Notes: generated from the sequence alone by a model not told the origin. A stretch of DNA of 64,000 bases from Polaromonas sp047303325 (GCF_047303325.1 NZ_JBKBEX010000002.1:248001-312000), one strand, 5' to 3'. Numbered from the stretch's first letter, positions 42,233 through 51,299 are shown. Numbers and translations: made by a program.

Positions 42233-43225
42233 ATGTCAAAACTGAAACTGAGCTTCGGCTGCTGGAACTACGACCGCACCCGCGCCCTGATGGACGGGAG
42301 CGTGCAGCCCGACGGCATAGACCTGAACTACCTGAACATGCCGGTGGAAGAAACCTTCTTTCGCATGCTGCGGCACCAGGAGTTCGACGTCGCGGAAATG
42401 TCGCTCTCCTCGTACACGGTCTCCATGTTCAAGGAGCCTCGGCCCTTTGTGGCGATCCCGGTGTTTCCTTCGCGCTTTTTCCGCCACTCCTGCATTTATG
42501 TGAACGCCAATGCCGGCATCCGCGAAGCCAAAGACCTGATAGGCAAGCGCGTCGGCAACCCCGAGTACCAGATGACGGCGCCGGTGTGGATACGCGGCAT
42601 TTTGTCCGACCACTACGGCGTGCCCGTGGACAGCGTGACCTACTTCACCGGCGGCGAGGAAGAACCCGGCCGCTCCGAAAAAATCAAGCTCGACCTCCCG
42701 CCCAACATCAAGGTCGAGCGCATAGGCCCCGACCAGACCCTGGCGCAGATGCTGCTTGACGGCGAGATCGACGCGCTCTACACCGCGCGCATGCCTTCGA
42801 GCTTTCTCAAGGGCGGCGGCAAGGTGCTGCGCCTGTTCGAGGACTACGAACAGGTCGAGCGCAACTACTTCAAAGAGACGGGCATCTTCCCCATCATGCA
42901 CACGGTGGCGATACGCCGCGAGGTCTACGAGGCCAACCGCTGGGTGGCGCGCTCCATGATGAAGGCGCTCGAAGAGTCGCAGCGCCGCACCTATGAAGAC
43001 CTTTATGAAACCGCGGCCCTCAAGGCCATGCTGCCTTGGCTGACCTCGCACGTCGAGCAGGTCAGGCGCGAGATGGGCGAAGACTTCTGGCCCTACGGCT
43101 TCGAGAAAAACCAGGCCACGTTGCAGACCTTTTTGCGCTACTCATTCGAGCAGGGTTTGTCCAGGCGGCTCCTCAAGCCCGAAGAGCTGTTCGCGCCCGA
43201 GTCGCTGGAGGCCTTCAAGATCTAG
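42233..43225 (+). CDS. pht5: Probable 4,5-dihydroxyphthalate decarboxylase
   Basis: A 330-residue protein with a periplasmic-binding-protein-like fold, in the family of 4,5-dihydroxyphthalate decarboxylases (Pht5/OphC, about 331 residues). The start KLKLSFGCWNYDRTRALMDGSV and the blocks VAEMSLSSYTVSMFKEPRPFVAIPVFPSRFFRHSCIYV-type are typical; no signal peptide is present, so it is cytosolic. It would convert 4,5-dihydroxyphthalate to protocatechuate, completing the pathway. Spacing of 46 bp from the Bug gene fits one operon. Confidence 0.88.
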   Translation: MSKLKLSFGCWNYDRTRALMDGSVQPDGIDLNYLNMPVEETFFRMLRHQEFDVAEMSLSSYTVSMFKEPRPFVAIPVFPSRFFRHSCIYVNANAGIREAKDLIGKRVGNPEYQMTAPVWIRGILSDHYGVPVDSVTYFTGGEEEPGRSEKIKLDLPPNIKVERIGPDQTLAQMLLDGEIDALYTARMPSSFLKGGGKVLRLFEDYEQVERNYFKETGIFPIMHTVAIRREVYEANRWVARSMMKALEESQRRTYEDLYETAALKAMLPWLTSHVEQVRREMGEDFWPYGFEKNQATLQTFLRYSFEQGLSRRLLKPEELFAPESLEAFKI

Positions 43226-43285
43226 GAGTGGCTGCAAGGCGCGCGCTTCTCCGCATAAGACAACAAGACCACAAGATGAGGCCGG

Positions 43286-44263
43286 ATGTCTGATACCTAC
43301 CTGGGCTACATTCTGGCCGGCGCCGCCTTGCTGCTTTTCACCGCGTCCATCCTGCTCACCAAGCTGGCCTCCCACAGGCTGGACCTCGGCCTGGGCTTTC
43401 TGGTCGCCACCACCGCAAACGTCGTTTTTTCCGCCCTGGCCTTCTCGGTGCAGATGGGCCTGCGCGGTGACGCGCTGCTGTGGAACGCGCAGGCCTTCTG
43501 GCTGTTTGCCGCGGCGGGCGCCTTTGCCACCTACCTGGGGCGTTTCTTCTTTTACGAGTCCGTCGTGCGCTTCGGCCCGGCCAAGGCCAGCATTTTCCAG
43601 ATCAGCAGCCCGCTGTTCACCGCCCTGATGGCCTGGCTGCTGCTGGGCGAGCGCCTGGGTGTGCTGGCGGCGCTGGGCATGCTGATGACCATCGCCGGCC
43701 TGATGCTGGTGAGCTACAAGCCCGGCTTCTTCTCGCGCCGCAATGCGGTGGCCGTGATACCGCCCGACGGCGGCCCCGCGCCCGCGGCCCTCAAGTCCAG
43801 CGTGATGCAGCGGACCCTGCGGCATGTGATGCAGTCGGTGTTCCTGCTGGGCGTGGGCAGCTCCATGGCCTATGCCATCGGCAATGTGCTCAGGGGCTCT
43901 GCCGTGCGCGGCTGGAACGAACCCGTGCTGGGCGCGCTGGTCGGGGCGCTGAGCGGCCTGGCGCTGCACCTGCTGTTCAGCGCCGGCAAGCGCGAGATCT
44001 TGCAACGCCTGCGCACGGCCGACCGCGGCGGTGTGTCGCTTTTTGCGCTGATAGGCGTCTCAACAATTTCCGCACAAATCTGCGTGATAGGCGCCATGCG
44101 CTACATACCGCTGTCCGTCGCCACGCTGGTGACGCTGTGCACGCCCGTCCTGGTGTTTCCGCTCAGCCTCCTGCTGTTCAAGAACCAGGACGGGATCACG
44201 GCGATCACGCTGGCCGGCAGCGCCTTGACATTGCTCGGCATCGCCATCATCGTGATGCGGTAA
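43286..44263 (+). CDS. EamA/DMT family transporter
   Basis: A 325-residue inner-membrane protein with ten predicted helices in two EamA repeats (RFFFYESVVRFGPAKASIFQISSPLFTALMAWLLLGERL and AMRYIPLSVATLVTLCTPVLVFPLSLLLFKNQD). The gene is 60 bp after the decarboxylase on the same strand. Standard phthalate operons carry an MFS permease (Pht1), so this carrier may take over uptake or export of a pathway acid (inference). Two LLTKLASHRLDLGLG-like cytoplasmic loops show no special motif. Confidence 0.87.
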   Translation: MSDTYLGYILAGAALLLFTASILLTKLASHRLDLGLGFLVATTANVVFSALAFSVQMGLRGDALLWNAQAFWLFAAAGAFATYLGRFFFYESVVRFGPAKASIFQISSPLFTALMAWLLLGERLGVLAALGMLMTIAGLMLVSYKPGFFSRRNAVAVIPPDGGPAPAALKSSVMQRTLRHVMQSVFLLGVGSSMAYAIGNVLRGSAVRGWNEPVLGALVGALSGLALHLLFSAGKREILQRLRTADRGGVSLFALIGVSTISAQICVIGAMRYIPLSVATLVTLCTPVLVFPLSLLLFKNQDGITAITLAGSALTLLGIAIIVMR

Positions 44264-44361
44264 CAGGCCCTAAGTCGCCGACCCACTGCCTCCGATTTTT
44301 AGAACAATCGGGATAAATTCTGGTGGCAAGGTCGCAAATTGGTTTGCCTGAACGAAATGAC

Positions 44362-45369
44362 TCAGAAAGACAACATGACTTTGCCAAAGTGTTTTCCCGA
44401 ATGAAGGCGCTGAAGCGCCTGCGCGGCATTTGTCCAGTGGGTGACGGAATCAATCATCGGTTTTGTCTTCGTCGATGCCATCGCTTGGACCAGTTCTTGC
44501 AGCATTCGGCGTGAACCGACCGGAATTCCTCGAACGGTCGCCTGCTTGCGGAAAATATCCAGGGGATTGATCCCCCCGTCAACGCCGCCCAGATAGCCGA
44601 TCACGTTAATTTGGCCTCCTGGGCGAATCGATTTCAGCGAATGTTCGAAGCTTTGGGGGCCGCCGACCTCGAGAACGTGATCGACACCCCGGCCGTTCGT
44701 CAGTTTGAGAACCTCAACTGACCAGTTGGGATATCTCTTGTAATTTACTTTCCCCAATATGCCCGGCGTGGTCAGTTTCTCCAACTTCTCATCGCTGCCG
44801 GAAGTAATCACAACCTGAGCACCCGCCATCGCGGCGAATTGCATTGCAAACAAGGACACCCCGCCGGTTCCCTGCACCAGTACCACCTCACCCGGCTTTA
44901 CGCTTCCAGAAGTGACAAGGGCATTCCACGCCGTGGATGCAGCGCAAGGAAGGCTCGCCGCCTCGATGTCGCTAATTTCCGGTGGCACGACCACAAGCCT
45001 GTCTTCGCTTGTCAGAAACTGCTCGCTCAAAACACCGTCTGAGGGGCCGCCCAGCGGCGCTCCCGCGACACTCGCATCAAAGGAACCGTCGTGCCACCTT
45101 TCCCAAAATGCCACAACGGCCCGGTCGCCCTTTTTCACGCGCGTGACGTCCTTCCCTACCTCGATCACTTCCCCTAAGCAGTCCGACATCGGCACGAGCG
45201 GAAACTTGAAGGGTGTGTGATAGGAGCCGAGCACTATTTCAACGTCGCGGTAATTCAGCCCGACCGCCCTGACACGCAAAAGAACTTGCCGAGGCCCTGG
45301 CAGGGGAGCTTCCTGGCTGATCAACTTCAGTCCGTCAAAGCCATTCTTTTCGATCACTATGGATTTCAT
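44362..45369 (-). CDS. NAD(P)-dependent zinc-type alcohol dehydrogenase family protein
   Basis: A 335-residue MDR enzyme. The GroES-like half (VLLRVRAVGLNYRDVEIVLG, VPMSDCLGEVIEVG) and the nucleotide motif VQGTGGVSLFAMQFA are clear. The structural-zinc cysteines are missing, so it belongs to the zinc-poor quinone-reductase-like branch. GC content and codon choice are lower than the neighbours, matching the adjacent LysR gene. It is divergent from that LysR and is probably its target. The substrate is unknown. Confidence 0.88.
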   Translation of the reverse strand: MKSIVIEKNGFDGLKLISQEAPLPGPRQVLLRVRAVGLNYRDVEIVLGSYHTPFKFPLVPMSDCLGEVIEVGKDVTRVKKGDRAVVAFWERWHDGSFDASVAGAPLGGPSDGVLSEQFLTSEDRLVVVPPEISDIEAASLPCAASTAWNALVTSGSVKPGEVVLVQGTGGVSLFAMQFAAMAGAQVVITSGSDEKLEKLTTPGILGKVNYKRYPNWSVEVLKLTNGRGVDHVLEVGGPQSFEHSLKSIRPGGQINVIGYLGGVDGGINPLDIFRKQATVRGIPVGSRRMLQELVQAMASTKTKPMIDSVTHWTNAAQALQRLHSGKHFGKVMLSF

Positions 45370-45425
45370 GCTTTCTCCTGTTGGTTTTGTCCAGGCGATG
45401 CACTATCCTTCAGTGATTGACATTA

Positions 45426-45445
45426 ATCAAATTTATTATTTTGAT
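45426..45445. promoter_or_regulatory. Candidate LysR operator
   Basis: ATCAAA-N8-TTTGAT in an AT-rich gap between the divergent MDR and LysR genes, 21 bp before the LysR start. The ATC...GAT ends fit the common LTTR box. Confidence 0.5.
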
Positions 45446-45465
45446 AATTTTTATTCCAAAGGTGC

Positions 45466-46368
45466 ATGATGCTTACCGAGTTAAAAGCCTTTGTTCTTCT
45501 TGCTGAGACAGGCTCAATTCAAGCGGTCGCAAGTCGCATTCCATTGACGCAGCCAGCTGTCACGCGGCAATTGCAACGTCTGGAGGAAGTACTCGGCACC
45601 ACGCTGCTGGATCGTCGCGCAAAGCCGGCGCGGTTGACCGCCACTGGCCTGGCGGTATTGGGGCACGCCAGAAAGGTTCTTGCCGCGTTTGAGGAACTGA
45701 AGAACGCTGCCGCTGTTGATGCAACGCCAGCCGGGGATTTCAGAGTTGGAATAGCGCATGCCCTGGCGGAATCCGGCGTGGTGAGCAGCCTTCAATATCT
45801 GAAGCAAAATTTTCCGGACTTGAACCTGCGATTGACTGCGGGATGGACAAACGAACTCATTCCAAAAGTGGACAAAGGTGAGCTGGACGCCGCCCTTGTC
45901 ATGGTGGCAGGAGCGAGAGACAGCTTGGCCATGTTGCCCGGCCCGGTATTGGCGCGCGACGACCTTGTCTTTCTTGCCTCGCGCAACCTGGCTCTGCCAA
46001 GAACGCCCTCCCTTGGCGAGCTAAATAGATTCGGCTGGATTCTCACACCAGATACCCTGTGCGGGTCGCGCGCCTCTTTGCGTAGCGCAGTAGAGAAGAA
46101 TGGCTCGCAATTTCGTATCTCGGCAGAGGTCCACGACATGGCCCTGCAGGCATCGCTTATCGAAAGAGGCCTGGGTATCGGAATGCTTCCTAAACGCAAG
46201 GCAACAAGTTTGAAGCGGTCCGGGTTACGCGCCATCAGCGTGCGCGGCCTGGATTTACAGATGCAGATCGCACTCATCAGGGCGCCATACCTGGGAAGAC
46301 TTCAAGCTGTGGTGGACGGCCTGCAAGAAAGCCTGGCGGTTGAATTTCGTCGAAATCAGAGCCGTTAG
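45466..46368 (+). CDS. LysR family transcriptional regulator
   Basis: A 300-residue LTTR (helix-turn-helix residues about 5-60: TGSIQAVASRIPLTQPAVTRQLQRLEEVLGTTLLDRR). Two consecutive ATG codons (45466, 45469) could start it. The effector domain contains VARDDLVFLASRNLALPRT-type blocks. With the divergent MDR gene it forms a lower-GC pair lacking the window's usual ATA-before-G codon habit, suggesting recent acquisition. Confidence 0.9.
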   Translation: MMLTELKAFVLLAETGSIQAVASRIPLTQPAVTRQLQRLEEVLGTTLLDRRAKPARLTATGLAVLGHARKVLAAFEELKNAAAVDATPAGDFRVGIAHALAESGVVSSLQYLKQNFPDLNLRLTAGWTNELIPKVDKGELDAALVMVAGARDSLAMLPGPVLARDDLVFLASRNLALPRTPSLGELNRFGWILTPDTLCGSRASLRSAVEKNGSQFRISAEVHDMALQASLIERGLGIGMLPKRKATSLKRSGLRAISVRGLDLQMQIALIRAPYLGRLQAVVDGLQESLAVEFRRNQSR

Positions 46369-46460
46369 AGCGCTCATTCCGCTGACCCCGTAAATGCGCC
46401 CCTCCTGGGCGCCAGGTATGCGACAAGACGCCTGCAGATCTCTTCAACGGCATCGAGAGA

Positions 46461-46476
46461 TGGCCAGCGCTGGCCA
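46461..46476. repeat. 16-bp perfect palindrome in an intergenic gap
   Basis: TGGCCAGCGCTGGCCA lies between the LysR and TetR genes, both of which end here (convergent). Nothing else is recognised in 46369-46534, although the sequence has a coding-like look. It may be a remnant of a lost gene. Confidence 0.35.
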
Positions 46477-46534
46477 TAACACTTTTCAGTGACCCGCTTC
46501 CTGACCTCGCGATCCGGCACGCGTGACGGCGCCC

Positions 46535-47152
46535 TTACCTGGTTTCAAGACCCTCAAAGCAAGTGCTAAGTACGAAAGCGATGATCTGATCGTTGGTGTA
46601 GAGCTCGCCCATTTTCAGGAACTCCAGAACCGGATCGCAGGCGCGGGCGTATAGCGTGTACAGCACGACGACGGGCGGGAGCTTGGGGTTCAGGGCGCCT
46701 TGGGCCTGGGCCGCTTCAATCCAGGCGCCGAGGCGATCGCTCACGTCCATGAGCCCGTCCATGTAGTCATTGTTGCCCATCAGCGCGGTCCGAAGGCTGG
46801 AATTCTGGCTGGGCAGTGAAGGCATTTCACCCGCCAGCTTCAGGCCCATGGTCCACGCCACGACTCTGCGCAGCTTGTCCACGGCGGACCGCTCAGTGGG
46901 CAATGTGTCCAGAAAAGCCTGTGCCCGGCGCATGACGGACACCATGGCCGCCGCCGCCAGGTCTTCCTTGCTGGGGAAATGCTTGTAGAGGCTGGCTTTG
47001 GCAATGCCGACGTCGGCGGCCACTTCGTCCACCGTCATGGACTCAAACCCTTTTTCAGCCAGCAAACGGTTTACCGACTGGATGATGGCGTCTTCGCGCG
47101 CCAGCAGCATTTGTGCCTTGAAGGAAGCCTTGGGGGGGAGGGTGCTCGTCAT
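46535..47152 (-). CDS. TetR/AcrR family transcriptional regulator
   Basis: A 205-residue TetR protein. The helix-turn-helix is ESMTVDEVAADVGIAKASLYKHFPSKEDLAA (residues about 37-67). The C-terminal part resembles TetR_C group regulators that sense lipids or hydrophobic compounds. It is divergent from the eight-gene lipid operon, and the gap holds a tandem palindromic site, so it probably represses that operon and itself. Confidence 0.92.
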   Translation of the reverse strand: MTSTLPPKASFKAQMLLAREDAIIQSVNRLLAEKGFESMTVDEVAADVGIAKASLYKHFPSKEDLAAAAMVSVMRRAQAFLDTLPTERSAVDKLRRVVAWTMGLKLAGEMPSLPSQNSSLRTALMGNNDYMDGLMDVSDRLGAWIEAAQAQGALNPKLPPVVVLYTLYARACDPVLEFLKMGELYTNDQIIAFVLSTCFEGLETR

Positions 47153-47202
47153 GGCTTGATTTTAGCCAGTTTGGTTTGAAAAAAGAATTGTGAGGAAATA
47201 TT

Positions 47203-47238
47203 AATACTGAATAGTATTAATAAATACTGATTGGTATA
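47203..47238. promoter_or_regulatory. Tandem TetR-type operator
   Basis: AATACT-GAAT-AGTATT (47203-47218) is a perfect inverted repeat. A second site, AATACT-GATT-GGTATA (47223-47238), repeats its left arm and has a degenerate right arm. The centres are 20 bp apart, about two helical turns, suiting two repressor dimers side by side. The TATAGA that ends the second site may be the -10 box of the operon. Confidence 0.65.
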
Positions 47239-47268
47239 GAATTGGTCCAAACAATTCAAGGGGTACGG

Positions 47269-48573
47269 GTGTCGATCAAAGTAGCCATCGTGGGTTCGGG
47301 TATCTCAGGCCTGGCGGCCGCCCATGCCTTGCAAGGCAAGGCGGAGGTCACGCTGCTGGAGGCGGGCGCCTGGTTTGGCGGGCACACCCACACCGTTGAT
47401 GTGACACTCCCTACGCCGCGCGGCGAGGTCACCCACGGGGTGGACACAGGGTTTCTTGTCCTGAACGAGCGGACTTACCCGCAACTGATCCGGCTGCTGG
47501 CGGAGCTGAATGTGGCGACCGTTGAGTCCGAGATGTCGTTTTCGGTGCAGACCCACGATTTCGCCAACGGCCGCGCCATGGAGTGGAGCGGCTCCAGCCT
47601 GAACACCGTGTTTGCGCAACGCGCCAACCTGCTGAACCCGCGCTTTTGGGGCATGCTGCGCGACCTGTTGCGCTTCAACGCCCTGACCACCCGCATGGCT
47701 CAAGACGCAAGCGACGTGCAACTGCGCCAGCCGCTGGGTGCGTTTCTGGATGAGCAAGGTTTCGGCACCGCGTTTCGCGACTGGTATTTCCTGCCCATGA
47801 TGGCCTGCATCTGGAGTTGCCCCACCGCGCAGATGCTGCAGTTCCCGGTTTCGACCATGGTGCGCTTTTGCCACAACCACGGCCTGCTGCAAATCACCAA
47901 CCGTCCGCAGTGGTGGACCGTGCAGGGCGGCGCCAGGCACTATGTCGAAAAAATCACCGCGGGCATCGCGGACAAGCGTTTGAATACACCGGTGCGCCTT
48001 GTTGAGCACGTCGGCAGCGCGCCGGACGGCAAAGGCGGCGTGCGCATCCACACCGACGCGGGCGCTGAGGTGTTTGACAAGGTCATCATCGCCACCCATT
48101 CCGACCAGGCCCTGAACATGCTGGCCGCGCCAACGGCGCGGGAGCGTGAAACCCTGGGCGCCATCCACTACCAGGCCAACAAGGCTGTGCTGCATACGGA
48201 TGCCTCCGTCTTGCCGGCGTGCAGGGCGGCCTGGGCGGCGTGGAACTATGAGCGCGCGGCGGCGCCGGGGCAGGAGGGTGCGCGCGTGTGCCTGCACTAC
48301 CTGCTTAACCGCTTGCAGCCCCTGCCTTGGGAGCAGCCGGTGATCGTGTCCCTAAACCCGGTGCGCCCCATCGCGCAAGACCGCATCATCGGCGAGTACG
48401 ACTATGCCCATCCGGTGTTTGATCCGGTCGCCGTGGCTGCACAGCACTGCATGCCGGCATTGCAGGGCAAAAACCATCGCTATTTTGCGGGCGCATGGAT
48501 GGGTTACGGCTTCCATGAAGACGGCCTCAAAGCCGGGCTGGCTGCCGCGGCGCAGCTGTTGGCGGACGCATGA
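47269..48573 (+). CDS. FAD-dependent amine-oxidase-like oxidoreductase
   Basis: A 434-residue flavoprotein. The FAD motif VAIVGSGISGLAAAHALQG lies at residues 5-23, with an RMNERTYPQLIRLL-like block and a terminal FAGAWMGYGFHEDGLKAG signature. GTG 47269 is chosen because AAGGGG lies eight bases upstream. This family always accompanies DUF1365 and cyclopropane synthase-like genes. In related systems it is thought to desaturate or otherwise oxidise acyl chains of methylated or cyclopropane lipids, here by inference from context. It is the first gene of the operon and overlaps DUF1365 by four bases. Confidence 0.9.
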   Translation: MSIKVAIVGSGISGLAAAHALQGKAEVTLLEAGAWFGGHTHTVDVTLPTPRGEVTHGVDTGFLVLNERTYPQLIRLLAELNVATVESEMSFSVQTHDFANGRAMEWSGSSLNTVFAQRANLLNPRFWGMLRDLLRFNALTTRMAQDASDVQLRQPLGAFLDEQGFGTAFRDWYFLPMMACIWSCPTAQMLQFPVSTMVRFCHNHGLLQITNRPQWWTVQGGARHYVEKITAGIADKRLNTPVRLVEHVGSAPDGKGGVRIHTDAGAEVFDKVIIATHSDQALNMLAAPTARERETLGAIHYQANKAVLHTDASVLPACRAAWAAWNYERAAAPGQEGARVCLHYLLNRLQPLPWEQPVIVSLNPVRPIAQDRIIGEYDYAHPVFDPVAVAAQHCMPALQGKNHRYFAGAWMGYGFHEDGLKAGLAAAAQLLADA

Positions 48574-49388
48574 GCCAGCCCGTGCCGCTCATCGGTTTTG
48601 GCCAGGTGCGCCATAGCCGCTTGCGCCCGCGGCGCCACGCATTTGTTTACCCCACCTATTTCCTGATGCTGCCGCTGCGCAGCCTGCAAAAGCAGGCGCC
48701 CCAGCCCGGCCAGTGGGACATCAACCGCGGGGGTCCGCTGAGCTTTTTTGAGACCGACCACGGCGACGGGCGCGCGCCGGAGCAGGGCGGCGCCATCGCG
48801 TGGCTGGACGAAGTGCTCAAGCGCGAGGGCATTCATGATGCGACCGGCGAGGCCTGGCTGCACACTTATCCGCGTGTGCTGGGCTACACCTTCAAGCCGG
48901 TGAGCTTCTGGTATTGCCACCGCGCGGCGGGCGACCAAGGCGGCAGCCTGCGCGCCATCGTGGTGGAAGTCAACAACACCTTTGGCGAGCGGCACTGCTA
49001 TGTGCTGGACGCCCCGCGCTATGGCGTGGAGCAGCGTGCGGACAAGGTGTTTCATGTCTCGCCCTTCAACCCCGTGCAGGGCCACTACCGCTTTCGCTTT
49101 ATGCGCAGCGAACAAGGCAAACAAGGCGAACAGGCGCGCACGGTGGCCCGCGTGGATTTTTACGACGATGCCGACGACGTTTTCGCCGACGCCGCCGTGC
49201 TGCAAACCAGTGTGAGCGGCACGCTGCAACCCATCACGCCAGCCGTCCTGCGCAGCGCCGTGTGGCGCTATCCCGCGATGACCCTGGGTGTGGTGCTGCA
49301 CATCCATGTCCAGGCGCTGCGCCTGTGGCTGAAAAAAGTGCCTTTCTTTCGAAAACCCGCGCCGCCGCAAACCTTTGTCTCGCGCTAG
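48570..49388 (+). CDS. DUF1365 family protein
   Basis: A 272-residue DUF1365 protein, typical blocks being GFGQVRHSRLRPRRHAFVYP, YPRVLGYTFKPVSFWYCH and VFHVSPFNPVQGHYRFRF. The family occurs almost only beside the flavin oxidoreductase and cyclopropane-type methyltransferase, and its role is unknown. It starts within the stop of the previous gene (ATGA), indicating coupled translation. Confidence 0.92.
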   Translation: MSQPVPLIGFGQVRHSRLRPRRHAFVYPTYFLMLPLRSLQKQAPQPGQWDINRGGPLSFFETDHGDGRAPEQGGAIAWLDEVLKREGIHDATGEAWLHTYPRVLGYTFKPVSFWYCHRAAGDQGGSLRAIVVEVNNTFGERHCYVLDAPRYGVEQRADKVFHVSPFNPVQGHYRFRFMRSEQGKQGEQARTVARVDFYDDADDVFADAAVLQTSVSGTLQPITPAVLRSAVWRYPAMTLGVVLHIHVQALRLWLKKVPFFRKPAPPQTFVSR

Positions 49389-49428
49389 ATGGCCAGCGCG
49401 GGAGATATGCCCCATTGAGGAGTCCGAC

Positions 49429-50712
49429 ATGAACGCTGTTACCCGCACCGCCCAAGGCCTTGCGTTTCCAGAGAATGCGCCGGCCGCCGCCCGAAGCGCG
49501 CTGCGCCTGCTGCAAAACCTGCGCCACGGCGCGCTGACCCTGCACCTGCCCGACGGCTCGCAGCGCCGCTTTGGCGAGCACCCGCAGCAGCATGACGTGC
49601 ACATGCCCGGGCACCCCAGTGCCAGTATCACGCTGCACAACTGGAACGTGTTCGGCGCCGCGCTCAAGTCCGGCGACATCGGTTTTGCCGAGAGCTACAT
49701 CGCCGGGGACTGGAGTACGCCCGACCTGACCGAGTTGCTCAAGCTGTTCTCCGCCAATCGCCGGGAGATCGATGCCATGATTTTCGGCACATGGTTCGGG
49801 CGGCTGCTGTACCGCGCCCGGCACCTGCTGCATCACAACAGCCGTGCCAACAGCCGCAAGAACATCCATGCCCACTACGACCTGGGCAACGCGTTTTACC
49901 GCCTGTGGCTGGACGAGACCATGAACTACTCCGGCGCCTGGTTTGAGGGCGACCTGTCCCGCCCCTTGCCGCAGGCGCAAGACGCCAAGGTGCGCCGCGC
50001 ATTGCAAATGGCCGGTGTAAAGCCCGGCGACCGTGTGCTGGAAATCGGCTGCGGCTGGGGCGCGCTGGCCGAGCAAGCCGCCGTTGAACGGGGTGCGACT
50101 GTGGTGGGCGTGACGCTGAGTACGGAGCAGCTGGCGTATGCCGACGAGCGCATGCGGCGCCTGGGCGTGAGCACCGGCGCGGGCGGGCGCGTCGACCTGC
50201 GCCTGCAGGACTACCGCGACATCCCGGACGCGCCGTTTGACGCGATCTGCTCCATCGAGATGGTGGAGGCCGTGGGGCAAGCCTATTGGCCCACGTACTT
50301 TGCCGCGGTGAGCCGCCTGCTCAAACCCGGCGCGCGGGCCTGCGTGCAAAGCATCGTCATCAACGACGCGCTGTTTGACCGCTATGTGAAGTCGACCGAC
50401 TTCATCCAGCAGTACATCTTTCCCGGCGGCTGCCTGCCTTGCCCTCGGGAGTTCCGCCGCCAGGCCCAGGCCGCGGGGCTGGAGGTGGTGGATGAATTCG
50501 CGTTCGGCGCGGACTACGCCGAAACGCTGCGCCGCTGGCGCGATGCCTTCACGGCGCGCGGGGCCGAGGTGGCGGCACTCGGCTTTGACGAGCGCTTCAT
50601 GCGCATCTGGGCGTTTTACCTGGCCTACTGCGAGGCCGCCTTTGACGCCGGCGACATCAACCTGATGCAGTTCACCTTGCGCAAGCCCGCCGCGCTTTCG
50701 CCCCCGCCATGA
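49429..50712 (+). CDS. Cyclopropane-fatty-acyl-phospholipid synthase family methyltransferase
   Basis: A 427-residue SAM-dependent lipid methyltransferase. The SAM motif VLEIGCGWGALAEQA starts at residue 203, followed by VVGVTLSTEQLAYADERM. The family blocks HAHYDLGNAFYRLWLDETMNYSGAWF and FIQQYIFPGGCLP are present. Such enzymes add a methylene or methyl group to the double bond of membrane acyl chains. ATG 49429 has GAGGAG upstream. It is the probable core enzyme of the operon. Confidence 0.93.
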   Translation: MNAVTRTAQGLAFPENAPAAARSALRLLQNLRHGALTLHLPDGSQRRFGEHPQQHDVHMPGHPSASITLHNWNVFGAALKSGDIGFAESYIAGDWSTPDLTELLKLFSANRREIDAMIFGTWFGRLLYRARHLLHHNSRANSRKNIHAHYDLGNAFYRLWLDETMNYSGAWFEGDLSRPLPQAQDAKVRRALQMAGVKPGDRVLEIGCGWGALAEQAAVERGATVVGVTLSTEQLAYADERMRRLGVSTGAGGRVDLRLQDYRDIPDAPFDAICSIEMVEAVGQAYWPTYFAAVSRLLKPGARACVQSIVINDALFDRYVKSTDFIQQYIFPGGCLPCPREFRRQAQAAGLEVVDEFAFGADYAETLRRWRDAFTARGAEVAALGFDERFMRIWAFYLAYCEAAFDAGDINLMQFTLRKPAALSPPP

Positions 50713-51299
50713 CAGGCATGAAAAACGCGGCTGCCTGCGCGGTATTGGCTGTGGCCGGCTGCCTGCCTGGCATGTCCGCCCAGGCCCAGGCCTTGCCGCT
50801 GGAACTGCGCCCCAGCCTGCCCACGGCCAGCCTGTCCGGGCAGGCCAGGTTCAGATTCTGGGGCTTTGAGGTCTACCAGGCCACCCTCTGGGTCGCCCCC
50901 GGGTTTGCCGGGTCGGCCTATGAGCAAAGCCCGTTTGCGCTGGAGCTGGCTTACCTGCGTGACTTCAAGGGGGCGGACATTGCCAGGCGATCCATTGCGG
51001 AGATGCGCCGCCAGGCGAGCATCACCCCCATGACCCCGGCGCAGGAAACGGCCTGGGAGAACCAGATGCGTGCGCTGTTCCCCGATGTCAGCGCCGGCGA
51101 CCGCATCACCGGGGTGCACCAGCCCGCCACGGGCGCGGTGTTCTGGAGCAATGGCCGCCTGCTCGGTGAAGTGCGCGACCCGCTGTTTGCCAAACTCTTC
51201 TTCGGCATCTGGCTGTCACCGCAAACCTCCGAGCCGCAGTTGCGCCGCGCGCTGCTGGCGCAGGAAAAATCACAGGCCCCGGCGGGCGCCGCACCATGA
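50709..51299 (+). CDS. Chalcone isomerase-like family protein
   Basis: A 196-residue exported protein (signal peptide AACAVLAVAGCLPGMSAQAQA). The fold region RFWGFEVYQATLWVAPGF, LRDFKGADIARRSIAEMRRQ, GVHQPATGAVFWSNG and LLGEVRDPLFAKLFFGIWLSPQTS is the chalcone-isomerase-like/CHI family, whose bacterial members bind fatty acids. It overlaps the methyltransferase stop by four bases. It probably handles acyl chains in the periplasm (inference). Confidence 0.87.
   Translation: MTGMKNAAACAVLAVAGCLPGMSAQAQALPLELRPSLPTASLSGQARFRFWGFEVYQATLWVAPGFAGSAYEQSPFALELAYLRDFKGADIARRSIAEMRRQASITPMTPAQETAWENQMRALFPDVSAGDRITGVHQPATGAVFWSNGRLLGEVRDPLFAKLFFGIWLSPQTSEPQLRRALLAQEKSQAPAGAAP

Noticed and set aside
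46369..46534. Small gene between LysR and TetR
   Set aside because: Possible minus-strand coding look, but no start, domain or ribosome site; only the palindrome can be supported.
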